Shown here piece after piece: positions 7,108-14,001 of a stretch of 30,968 bases of DNA. Source of the DNA: RGIG1828 sp045654685 (lineage in GTDB: Bacteria; Bacillota; Clostridia; UMGS1810); assembly GCA_045654685.1 (NCBI GenBank), contig JAZONV010000046.1, positions 1-30,968 on the forward strand, given 5' to 3'. Position 1 is the stretch's first letter, and each line of letters begins with the position of its first letter. The notes beneath the pieces were generated by a model, which had not been told where the DNA came from, did not search any database, and saw nothing but the letters and a program-made list of their open reading frames with translations. The position numbers and the translations under genes were made by a program.

Positions 7108-7983
7108 TTATTTAATGTTAAATATTTTTTCTCTTGCCACCAGGGCTGCTTCCGGTTCCATATTGCACTTTAATACATATGCCGGAACTTTTGACAAAAT
7201 CATATTTAATGTTTCTAATGATTTTTCAAACATGTCTGAGTTCAGAGCAGGGGCAATTCCACCCAGGAAACGACCAACTGCCTGCATGGCGGAAATCTCT
7301 TCAATAGAATTTTTTTCTTCGCGCTCCAGAAAAACAATTCCTTTAAGCGGTATCACCACATTGGTATTAATTCCGGTTGTGCCTGCCCAAGGTGTGCCAC
7401 AAAGGTGAACGTCACCATTTTTTTCAAGCCTTATTATAGGTGAATCATCATTAACCATATATGCATCAGGGAACTCATTCAGCCACAGTGATGTGTGAGT
7501 TGATTTCCCCGTTCCGGAAACTGCAGAAAATACCACACCTCCATCTTTGCATCCTATTGCAGATGAGTGAAAAACAAAAGATGAGTGCATTTGCATACAA
7601 TATCTCAGCATATTATCAAACAAATTCAAAAGATAATAGTCAGAGCTTATGTCATATATGTTTTTTACATCATACGCCAAAATTTTTACCTTTGAATAAT
7701 CCGGCGAAAATGTTATTTTTGCTATTATAGTTGCCGATAAGGCATCATAGTAGACAACATTATCATTCCCAAGTTTATCACGGTAATAAAATTTGTTATC
7801 AGATAATTTTACATATGATTTGGCATCTGTACAAATCGGAATATTTGTATATTCAAGACTCACATGAATATCTCCGTCACCATCAAAATTACATTCATAA
7901 GATTTAAGTGTTTTTTCAAGTATGCTATCATCTTTCCAGATTGCAACAATATTAAATTTTGCTATACTATACTTTTTTTCCAT
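7108..7983 (-). CDS. HPr-kinase-like protein of RiPP-cluster type
   Basis: 291 residues. The N-terminal half (about 1-120) is a divergent domain. The C-terminal half is an HprK-like P-loop kinase: SGTGKSTHTSLW (156-167), the following NDD (178-180) where HprK has catalytic Asp, and GTPWAG (196-201). The S-G-T-G-K-S-T-H-T and GTPW pattern is what I know from kinases next to PqqD-like genes in RiPP clusters, for example the lasso-peptide kinases that phosphorylate a precursor Ser. It is not a metabolic HprK, since no ptsH-like or carbon-regulation gene is near. It lies downstream of a 60-residue peptide gene but beyond a strong terminator, and has only a weak own promoter (TTGGAA-N16-GATAAT, 7998-8025). 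Substrate unknown; the peptide is the obvious candidate. Confidence 0.85.
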   Translation of the reverse strand: MEKKYSIAKFNIVAIWKDDSILEKTLKSYECNFDGDGDIHVSLEYTNIPICTDAKSYVKLSDNKFYYRDKLGNDNVVYYDALSATIIAKITFSPDYSKVKILAYDVKNIYDISSDYYLLNLFDNMLRYCMQMHSSFVFHSSAIGCKDGGVVFSAVSGTGKSTHTSLWLNEFPDAYMVNDDSPIIRLEKNGDVHLCGTPWAGTTGINTNVVIPLKGIVFLEREEKNSIEEISAMQAVGRFLGGIAPALNSDMFEKSLETLNMILSKVPAYVLKCNMEPEAALVAREKIFNIK

Positions 7984-7997
7984 ATCTCAAACTTTAC

Positions 7998-8025
7998 ATT
8001 ATCCTTATCAGAATTTCATTTCCAA
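7998..8025 (-). promoter_or_regulatory. Weak candidate promoter of the kinase gene
   Basis: TTGGAA (8020-8025) and GATAAT (7998-8003) have a 16-nt spacer on the minus strand. The transcript would start only about 8 nt before the ATG, so it would have almost no leader. Read-through of the terminator at 8071-8099 is the alternative way to express the kinase. Confidence 0.3.
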
Positions 8026-8065
8026 TACCAGATTTTTTCATTATTAAATTCCGGTTATGCATTAT

Positions 8066-8099
8066 TCAAAAAAAAGGTTGACAAATGTCAACCTTTTTT
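8066..8099. terminator. Strong bidirectional terminator after the 60-residue peptide
   Basis: A perfect inverted repeat has arms AAAAAGGTTGACA (8071-8083) and TGTCAACCTTTTT (8086-8098), with a very small loop. A-rich and T-rich flanks lie on the two sides, so it can work on either strand. It separates the secreted-protein/peptide unit from the kinase unit. Confidence 0.9.
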
Positions 8100-8131
8100 A
8101 AGTTATTAAATTAATGTCGTAGTAATAAACC

Positions 8132-8314
8132 TTACGCTTGATCTGAAGTTTTAATAGAAGCAAGATTATATACTGTCATAGGAACTTTCCCAGTACCAAA
8201 TTCGTATGCATCATTTTTATATTCACCTGGTGCAACTGCATAAGGCAGTTTTGCTATGTTTTCTCTGACAGAAAGTTCAACGACATCTATAATGGGTTTT
8301 ACATACTTTTTCAT
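8132..8314 (-). CDS. 60-residue peptide, candidate modified-peptide (RiPP) precursor
   Basis: The 60 residues begin MKKYVKPIIDVVELS. There is no signal peptide, no Cys and no membrane helix. The N-terminal Y-x-x-P (Y4-P7), followed by hydrophobic residues, resembles the leader motif that PqqD-like (B1) proteins bind in lasso-peptide precursors. The C-terminal part (about 26-60) is rich in Gly, Tyr, Asn, Ser and Thr and would be the core; candidate kinase targets are S53, T56 and S57. GAGAGGAG precedes the ATG and a strong terminator follows. It is co-transcribed with the upstream secreted protein. Neighbouring kinase, ABC exporter, peptidase and PqqD support a precursor role, but no ring-forming enzyme is present. 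A small structural or regulatory protein is the alternative. Confidence 0.65.
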   Translation of the reverse strand: MKKYVKPIIDVVELSVRENIAKLPYAVAPGEYKNDAYEFGTGKVPMTVYNLASIKTSDQA

Positions 8315-8338
8315 TTTAAATATCTCCTCTCTGTCAAA

Positions 8339-9202
8339 TTAACCTGCATTATTATACTCAGTATAGACATTGCTTATTTCATCATCAACCTTAAAGTATG
8401 GTTTAAAACCATCCAAAGGAACTTCTGCTTTATCTTCAGGAAGAATAAGCTGGACAGCAGCAGGTTTGCTCATATCTTTTTCAAGTGATTTGTAAAGTTT
8501 TGTAATAGGGTTGCCATCTTTATCGTTGAAAAGTGCATATTGAATACCGAATTCATCAATATTACCATCAGGGATAATAACAGCTGTGAATGTTGTGCCA
8601 TCTAAATCTTTGTAAACGCTAATAGCAGGTGTTTTTTCTGCTTCCTTGGTTTTAACATCAATTGAAGTTCCATAAGCAACTTTGAATGTAGTGTTATCAG
8701 AGCCCTTAGATTCGTCGCCAACTATAATATCTGTGATTTCATAGTTATCAGCAACAGTAATATTAACGGTAACCTCTTCCCCGAGAACGGCAGCATCTTC
8801 AACATATGTGATTGTATATGTTTCTGCCACAACATCAGTAAGACCTACTATACCGAGAGTTCCAGTATCACCGTCGAAGCTATCATCTGCATTTGTTCCG
8901 AATGTTACGTCTGAAGAATACTCTTCAATCTTTTCTTTTGCTATTTTGTACACAAATTGTACTGTACCGCCTTCAGCTGTATCCTGATCAATGTACACAA
9001 TGTCGCTACCGGACTTAACAAGGTATGTAACCTCACTGTTATCAGTAGCATTTGTAACTGTTGTTGTTACTTCAACTTTGTCATAGCCTGTGTTGTATAT
9101 AGTTGTTGTAGCAACATTTGCTGCAAAACCTGTCATAGCAGTAGCTAAGAGTGCAACTGTGAGTACAGAAGCGAAAATAGCTTTTAAGTTTCTGCTTTTC
9201 AT
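8339..9202 (-). CDS. Secreted beta-rich protein of unknown function
   Basis: 287 residues from the chosen start. A clear signal peptide (Arg/Lys head, then a hydrophobic core, cleavage probably after MTGFAA near 27) is followed by an acidic, Thr/Val/Asp-rich chain without Cys or transmembrane anchor. The pattern suggests repeated beta-sandwich modules such as Ig-like or Big-type folds, but I recognise no family. An upstream in-frame start at 9244 is ruled out because the promoter at 9243-9271 would start the RNA near 9236; AAGGAG stands 12 nt before the ATG at 9202. The strong promoter suggests high expression. It directly precedes the 60-residue peptide (24 nt gap), so it may be a carrier, surface scaffold or substrate for the SipW-like peptidase (inference). 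Confidence 0.8.
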   Translation of the reverse strand: MKSRNLKAIFASVLTVALLATAMTGFAANVATTTIYNTGYDKVEVTTTVTNATDNSEVTYLVKSGSDIVYIDQDTAEGGTVQFVYKIAKEKIEEYSSDVTFGTNADDSFDGDTGTLGIVGLTDVVAETYTITYVEDAAVLGEEVTVNITVADNYEITDIIVGDESKGSDNTTFKVAYGTSIDVKTKEAEKTPAISVYKDLDGTTFTAVIIPDGNIDEFGIQYALFNDKDGNPITKLYKSLEKDMSKPAAVQLILPEDKAEVPLDGFKPYFKVDDEISNVYTEYNNAG

Positions 9203-9242
9203 TTTGACATACATCTCCTTATCTATGTTTTTCGTTATACCC

Positions 9243-9271
9243 ATTTTAGCAAAATAAACTAATTATGTCAA
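9243..9271 (-). promoter_or_regulatory. Strong promoter of the secreted protein and peptide genes
   Basis: Consensus -35 TTGACA (9266-9271) and -10 TAAAAT (9243-9248) have a 17-nt spacer on the minus strand. It lies in the middle of the island and gives the secreted protein and 60-residue peptide their own transcript, separate from the exporter genes upstream. Confidence 0.85.
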
Positions 9272-9361
9272 TACCTTTTAAAGAATTTTTTTGTGTAATT
9301 TATTTACAATTAATGTATAATTTTTTGTTATTTTTCCACAACTTTGTGCATTGTGATAAAA

Positions 9362-11044
9362 TTAATCCACATTTTCCTCGCGATATGTTATTTTTCCGTC
9401 TGACACCCTTATGACTTTATCACATATTTTCACAGCAGCATCCTTGTGAGAAATTATAATACATGTACAATTATCCACCTTTCGGATATTTTCAAGAAGC
9501 TGTCTTTCCGTTTCTTCATCGAGAGCCGAGGTTGCCTCATCCAAAAGAAGTACCGGAGATCCGCAATACAAAGCGCGTGCTATGGCAAGTCGCTGTATCT
9601 GCCCTTCCGAAAGTCCGAAACCTCCCTCGCCGAGAATTGTGTCAAATCCATTGGGGAGTTCTTTTATTACATTATATATACACGAAAGTTTTGATACGTG
9701 TATTATTCTGTCTTCATCAATATCGGAAGACATAAATGCAATGTTTTCTTTAACCGTTCCCGACAAAATCATATTTCCCTGAGGCACATATGAAAAAATA
9801 TGTCTGAGGGATGCATCTATAATATAGTCTTTACCTTTGCACTTTATAAGAGCATTTCCGCTATCGGGCAAAAGTATGCCGAGAATTATTTTCATCAGCG
9901 TACTTTTTCCCGTGCCCGAAACCCCTGTTATACACACAAGCGTGTTTTTATCTATATCCAAAGATGCCCCATCCAGAATTTTTTCGCTGTCATACGAAAA
10001 AGAAACATTATCAAAGGAAATACTTTTCATACTATTATATATATCTTTTGTGTCTTCCTTTTTGTAACGCATTTCTTCATCTTCAAGATTTTCAAGTTCT
10101 ATTATTCTCTCGCATGATGCCGTAAGGGTGAATATCTGAGGAAGAGTCGATGCAAGTTCTCTGAAAGGTGACTGAACCTGACCCACAAGCTGAATTATTG
10201 CGGCAAATGTTCCGACTGTCATTATTCCTCTTGAAATTTTAACTGCACACCAGCCAACTGCAAAATAATATCCGATTGTCAGGGAAATATAGAACAGAAT
10301 ATTTGCAAAAATACTGATGTATCCTCTTTTCATCACAATGTCAAGATAGTTTTTCTGAAGGCCTTGAACCCCATCTTCCATTCGTCTCTGTGAAGAAAAA
10401 GATTTTACAACTATGATATTCTGAATTGCCTCTATTATAAATGAGTGAACTCTACCGAGAGACGTCTGACACTTTTTGTGAAGTGGTTTCATTTTTGATG
10501 AATACACCTTTGAGACAAGCATTACAAAAGGACCAATCACAAGAAAAACAAGAGCAAACTGCGAATCAAGAATGCAAAGAGCATAAAACCCCATCACAAT
10601 TCCCGACATAAACGAAAACAGGTTCGGCAAAATTGTCATTACTCCCGAAGTGACAATTTTAACATCACCGTTCATTCTGTTTAAAAGCTCCCCGGTATGA
10701 TATGATGTTATGTCTCGCCACTTTTTATAGAGCAGTTTCGAAAATACATTCCTTTGAAGATCATTTTTGAATTTCGTTTCTGTATGAAGATTCAAAATGG
10801 TATATATAATCTGGATTAAAAGCTGACATACAACCAGAATTACAATCGATATTATCGGTGATTTCAAATCACCTTTGCCGGTTGCCGCATCAAGAAGTGA
10901 TTTTGATACCAGAGCAAAGCGCATACTGATGTAGGAAATGCCCACAGCCATAAGCGTCATAAGAATTATCTTCCACAAAATATTCTTTGTGTTTTCATAG
11001 AGCCACAAAAGGGCATTTGGCTTTTTGCTTTTAATATCAATCAC
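9362..11044 (-). CDS. ABC exporter, membrane and ATPase domains fused
   Basis: 560 residues. The N-terminal part (about 25-310) is a six-helix type-IV ABC exporter domain and the C-terminal part is the ATPase. Walker A is GVSGTGKST (near 373), the signature is LSEGQ rather than LSGGQ, Walker B is VLLLDEATSALDEE, and the H-loop is IISHKD. There is no N-terminal C39 protease domain, so leader removal, if any, is done by another protein. As a half-transporter it should work as a homodimer. Its GTG start overlaps the stop of the S26-type peptidase gene by 4 nt, showing tight coupling. In this context it is likely the exporter of a modified peptide; a lipid or drug exporter cannot be excluded. Confidence 0.9.
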   Translation of the reverse strand: MIDIKSKKPNALLWLYENTKNILWKIILMTLMAVGISYISMRFALVSKSLLDAATGKGDLKSPIISIVILVVCQLLIQIIYTILNLHTETKFKNDLQRNVFSKLLYKKWRDITSYHTGELLNRMNGDVKIVTSGVMTILPNLFSFMSGIVMGFYALCILDSQFALVFLVIGPFVMLVSKVYSSKMKPLHKKCQTSLGRVHSFIIEAIQNIIVVKSFSSQRRMEDGVQGLQKNYLDIVMKRGYISIFANILFYISLTIGYYFAVGWCAVKISRGIMTVGTFAAIIQLVGQVQSPFRELASTLPQIFTLTASCERIIELENLEDEEMRYKKEDTKDIYNSMKSISFDNVSFSYDSEKILDGASLDIDKNTLVCITGVSGTGKSTLMKIILGILLPDSGNALIKCKGKDYIIDASLRHIFSYVPQGNMILSGTVKENIAFMSSDIDEDRIIHVSKLSCIYNVIKELPNGFDTILGEGGFGLSEGQIQRLAIARALYCGSPVLLLDEATSALDEETERQLLENIRKVDNCTCIIISHKDAAVKICDKVIRVSDGKITYREENVD

Positions 11045-11535
11045 CTGCCAGACTTCTTTTTGTTTTTATTTTTTATATTTCTGATTGTTTTTGCAATTGA
11101 GTGATAGAGTTTAACAAGAGTTTTGCGCACAGGAAAAACAAACAGCCACAATCTGCTGTACAATACGTGCCACCACACATCTGCACAATAATACTTTCCA
11201 TTGCGCCAGATGGCTGTTACCTTCCCGATACAGGATGATACATTTACCGGATATTCCTTTTTGGTTTCATTATCACCCGCAATTGTCAGAATGTCACCTT
11301 TCTTTTTTATTATACGATGCAGTATGTAGGTGCCATCATCTCTTTCAAACAATACTATATCATACTTTCTTAAACTTTCCGCCTTTTCAAGAAGAACACA
11401 GTCGGTAATGCTCCTGAGTAGCGGATACATACTGTATCCCGTAACCGCAAGTTTTGCACTTTTCCCCTCTGAAAGGGTGCTTTTCACCAATGGTGCTATC
11501 TCCTCTATGGGCGGATGAAATCTTTTTGCTATCAT
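11041..11535 (-). CDS. S24/S26-type (SipW-like) serine peptidase
   Basis: 164 residues. The signal-peptidase fold is shown by TGYSMYPLL with nucleophile S35, DIVLFERDDGTYILHRII with H73 in the place where bacterial LepB has Lys, and the GDNE box (87-90). His in place of Lys marks the SipW/archaeal/ER type rather than LepB; the canonical lepB is at 14955-15599. There is no N-terminal membrane helix. The only hydrophobic stretch is near 125-140, before a very basic tail (NKNKKKSGR), so it may be a peripheral or C-terminally anchored protein. Small S24/S26 proteins of this kind often sit beside PqqD-like proteins in RiPP loci. It could process the peptide or the secreted protein. Confidence 0.82.
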   Translation of the reverse strand: MIAKRFHPPIEEIAPLVKSTLSEGKSAKLAVTGYSMYPLLRSITDCVLLEKAESLRKYDIVLFERDDGTYILHRIIKKKGDILTIAGDNETKKEYPVNVSSCIGKVTAIWRNGKYYCADVWWHVLYSRLWLFVFPVRKTLVKLYHSIAKTIRNIKNKNKKKSGR

Positions 11536-11540
11536 CTGTA

Positions 11541-11807
11541 TTACTCCAGAATATTATTTTCCTTTAAAAGAGAAGTAAAGGCGTCTATATCTTCAAGCAT
11601 TTCTTCTCTTGTTGCTCCTTCATATTCATTCATAAGAGCATCTGCGAGTTCATCTCTTGTTTTGTCTTCTTTGAGACAATTCCACAAAAATGCTCCTGTT
11701 TCATTTATTGTAATCATAAGGCTGAAATCAACCATGTTATCTCCTACGGGCACAACTACAAATGTGTCTGCAATTTCCTTTAAGATAAAACCTTCTCTGA
11801 TTTTCAT
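11541..11807 (-). CDS. PqqD-like peptide-binding protein
   Basis: 88 residues. A beta-rich N-terminus is followed by the typical PqqD-family helix start INETGAFLWNCL (about 53-64) and a winged-helix-like acidic C-terminal half. PqqD-like proteins (RiPP recognition elements; B1 in lasso systems) bind the leader of a precursor peptide and present it to the modifying enzyme. It lies 5 nt before the S26-type peptidase gene, with AAGGAAGG before its ATG. Its presence is the best single argument that this island handles a peptide. The usual partner enzyme (radical SAM, cyclase or protease) is not next to it; the unknown 358-residue gene upstream occupies that position. Confidence 0.85.
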   Translation of the reverse strand: MKIREGFILKEIADTFVVVPVGDNMVDFSLMITINETGAFLWNCLKEDKTRDELADALMNEYEGATREEMLEDIDAFTSLLKENNILE

Positions 11808-11873
11808 ATTATCATTCCTTCCTTAATATATATTCGGCTGAAAGACAACTATTGCCAATCAGTAAAAATCATT

Positions 11874-12950
11874 TCAATCATACTTCCGATTATCTTCCAC
11901 AAAAGTTCTTCCGTCAGAATATATCACTTGGGGAACTTTTGATTTGTTTATGTGCGTTATTCTTTCTCTGCCATGTCTGACAGAGGATTTGAGACTTATT
12001 TCATTTTCACTAAAAGCATATGCACTCATTAGTTCATAAAGAGTCAAAAATCTTATATCTTCCGATTTTTCAAGATTTCCCGAAACCTTAAAAAGTTCAG
12101 AAAGAGTCACAAACCTTTTTATGGCAGAATCAATACTAAAGCATATGGATTGAGCAAGTTCTTTTAGCGAGAGCTTGCCATCTGCCACACTTTTTACAAG
12201 TTCAAGCACATCCCTCAAACATGTCCTCTTTATGTTTATTGCAAAACTGTGACGTGTACCGGTATATTCTTTTTCTTCATATGCCATATTTTCAAGGCAC
12301 TTTCGTATCTTTGCAATATCCTTTTTAAAATTTCTGTCAAAAGACGGCAAGGCTTCAAGAATTCTTTTTGTGTGAGGAGATATATTTTTATAAAATGCTT
12401 CCTCTCCCACCATGTGGCACAAAAGCTTCAACAGAGATGAGTCCACAAAAACGCTGTTACAACAACAATAAAACGGAGCAGAAATCCGGGTGATTCCCAC
12501 AGCACAAATCATATTTAAAACATCACACAAAAAGGATGTCTCCAATGTACTCGGAGTTTTTGAATATATAAATTCTGTGATATTTATTAAAGCCTGTTTA
12601 CAACCGTCAGTCAGAACCGGTGAGGGAAACCATACGCCGTCAAGATATTCACTCTTAACATGAGTTATACTCTGGGAAAAACCATCTTTCCAAAAAACTT
12701 TCACAGCAAGGCGACAGCGCATTTCTTCAAGCTCCAAAAGCTCAACTGCTCCCAAAAGAGAATATAAATGCACTTCAAACTCGCCTCCGGAAGAAAAAAC
12801 CTCAGAAAAACTTTTTGCCATACGGTTATATGCGTATACTTTCTTTGGCATATCATCAAATCCCGGATAAAAATCATCTCCGTATATAACGGTTATTTCA
12901 GGATTTGTAACATCGCCGTGCTCATCTGCAGAAGTTATGTAGCCTATCAC
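11874..12950 (-). CDS. Unknown 358-residue protein heading the peptide island
   Basis: Not recognised. It is soluble, without signal peptide. The N-terminal half (about 1-130) is beta-rich. The middle carries CDVLNMICAV and the odd YCCCNSVF near residue 165, and the last 150 residues are helical and basic. There is no P-loop, no radical SAM CxxxCxxC, no SGGxDS of asparagine-synthetase-like cyclases, and no Cys-His-Asp protease pattern. The start is GTG at 12950, supported by AGGGGAG 10 nt upstream and by stop codons just before it. It has its own promoter (12975-13003) and is followed after 66 nt by the PqqD-like gene. By position it is the candidate maturation enzyme or regulator of the island, but no function can be assigned. 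Confidence 0.75.
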   Translation of the reverse strand: MIGYITSADEHGDVTNPEITVIYGDDFYPGFDDMPKKVYAYNRMAKSFSEVFSSGGEFEVHLYSLLGAVELLELEEMRCRLAVKVFWKDGFSQSITHVKSEYLDGVWFPSPVLTDGCKQALINITEFIYSKTPSTLETSFLCDVLNMICAVGITRISAPFYCCCNSVFVDSSLLKLLCHMVGEEAFYKNISPHTKRILEALPSFDRNFKKDIAKIRKCLENMAYEEKEYTGTRHSFAINIKRTCLRDVLELVKSVADGKLSLKELAQSICFSIDSAIKRFVTLSELFKVSGNLEKSEDIRFLTLYELMSAYAFSENEISLKSSVRHGRERITHINKSKVPQVIYSDGRTFVEDNRKYD

Positions 12951-12974
12951 TTTTACATTTCTCCCCTTTTTAAC

Positions 12975-13003
12975 ATTGTAGCACCTTATTTACATAAAAT
13001 CAA
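12975..13003 (-). promoter_or_regulatory. Promoter at the head of the peptide island
   Basis: The -35 TTGATT (12998-13003) and -10 TACAAT (12975-12980) are 17 nt apart on the minus strand, placed immediately after the yraN stop codon. This separates the accessory island from the housekeeping genes upstream. Confidence 0.7.
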
Positions 13004-13008
13004 GTGCA

Positions 13009-13380
13009 TTATGCTTCAAAGGCATTTTTTATATGATTTATCTCCGAAACGCAAAACCCCGAACATCCCACCTCGCCATACACTTCAATTACATCAAAGC
13101 GAAAGGTGTGATACATTTTGTTCTGATTCAAAAAACATCGTGCACCGAGAATCATTTTCTGTTGTTTTCGTCTGTTTACCGCCTGGGAGGCATATCCAAA
13201 GTCTTTGTTTTTACGGGTTTTCACTTCCACAAAACAGAGAACGTCACCATCTGCGGCAATAATGTCTATTTCTGCACCCATCGCTCTATAACTGTGAAAA
13301 AGTATGCGATATCCCATCTTTTCAAGATGTTCAACTGCCTTTTTTTCACCAAAGCGACCTGAAATATTTTTTGCAATCAT
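13009..13380 (-). CDS. yraN: YraN family (UPF0102) nuclease-like protein
   Basis: 123 residues, the family's normal length. UPF0102 proteins have a restriction-endonuclease-like core; their biological role is not settled. Seen here are the N-terminal GRFGEKKAVEHLEKMGY, then AEIDIIA (the E-x-D pair), FVEVKTR (the E-x-K catalytic pattern) and FDVIEV. The gene overlaps the end of rnhB by 4 nt (ATGA), so translation is coupled. Proximity of yraN to rnhB and rbgA is common in Firmicutes. Confidence 0.93.
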   Translation of the reverse strand: MIAKNISGRFGEKKAVEHLEKMGYRILFHSYRAMGAEIDIIAADGDVLCFVEVKTRKNKDFGYASQAVNRRKQQKMILGARCFLNQNKMYHTFRFDVIEVYGEVGCSGFCVSEINHIKNAFEA

Positions 13381-13997
13381 TTCACATGCTCCCTAACGCC
13401 ACCAAAGGTCAGACGATGAATTGGACATGGCCCATACTTTGCAATGGCTTCAAGATGTGCTTTTGTGCCATATCCTTTGTGCGCGGCAAAGCCATATTGA
13501 GGATATAACTTATCTGCCTCTTCAATGTATCTGTCCCTTGCAACTTTTGCAAGTATTGACGCAGCAGAAATTGAAAAGCTCAAAGAATCCCCTTTGACAA
13601 CTGTTTCATGAGGAATTTCAATTCCTTTTGCACGGTTTCCGTCTATCAGAACATAATCAGGCTGTGGGTCAAGACCGTTGATTGCCCCCTGAAAAGCTTT
13701 GTATGTTGCATTTAAGATGTTGATTTCATCGATGGTTTTTTCATCAACGGAGAATATACAATATGCCTTTGCTTTTTCTATTATCTCATCATAAAGAGCA
13801 TCTCTCTTTTTGGCGGTAAGTTTTTTTGAGTCATTTATGCCATCAATATATACACCCTCGTCAAAAATCACCGCAGCGGCATAGACCGCTCCTGCAAGCG
13901 GGCCTCTGCCTGCTTCGTCAACTCCTGCTATAAGGCTGAAGCCTTCACTACGACGCTTATTTTCATATGCAAAAACGTCTACATTTGTATCTTTCAT
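13377..13997 (-). CDS. rnhB: Ribonuclease HII
   Basis: 206 residues from the chosen start. It cuts the RNA strand of RNA-DNA hybrids and removes single ribonucleotides from DNA. The catalytic start GVDEAGRGPLAG (D27, E28) and DGINDSKKLTAKKR are present, as is SISAASILAKVARDR with the later Asp. The C-terminal YGFAAHKGYGTKAHLEAI, then the HRLTFGGV-type end, completes the family. A longer reading frame starting at 14054 would overlap rbgA by 53 nt. The ATG at 13997, 4 nt after the rbgA stop and preceded by GAAAGG, is the more likely start. Confidence 0.96.
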   Translation of the reverse strand: MKDTNVDVFAYENKRRSEGFSLIAGVDEAGRGPLAGAVYAAAVIFDEGVYIDGINDSKKLTAKKRDALYDEIIEKAKAYCIFSVDEKTIDEINILNATYKAFQGAINGLDPQPDYVLIDGNRAKGIEIPHETVVKGDSLSFSISAASILAKVARDRYIEEADKLYPQYGFAAHKGYGTKAHLEAIAKYGPCPIHRLTFGGVREHVK

Positions 13998-14001
13998 TTT
14001 T

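Noticed and set aside
7108..7983. Metabolic HPr kinase/phosphorylase
   Set aside because: The N-terminal half does not look like HprK, the motif set is of the RiPP-associated type, and no phosphotransferase-system gene is near.
11808..11873. Promoter before the PqqD-like gene
   Set aside because: TTGGCA with a 17-nt spacer is present, but the matching -10 (GAATAT) is too poor to support it.
7108..12950. Complete lasso-peptide cluster
   Set aside because: No asparagine-synthetase-like cyclase and no B2-type protease is encoded, so calling it a lasso cluster is not supported.
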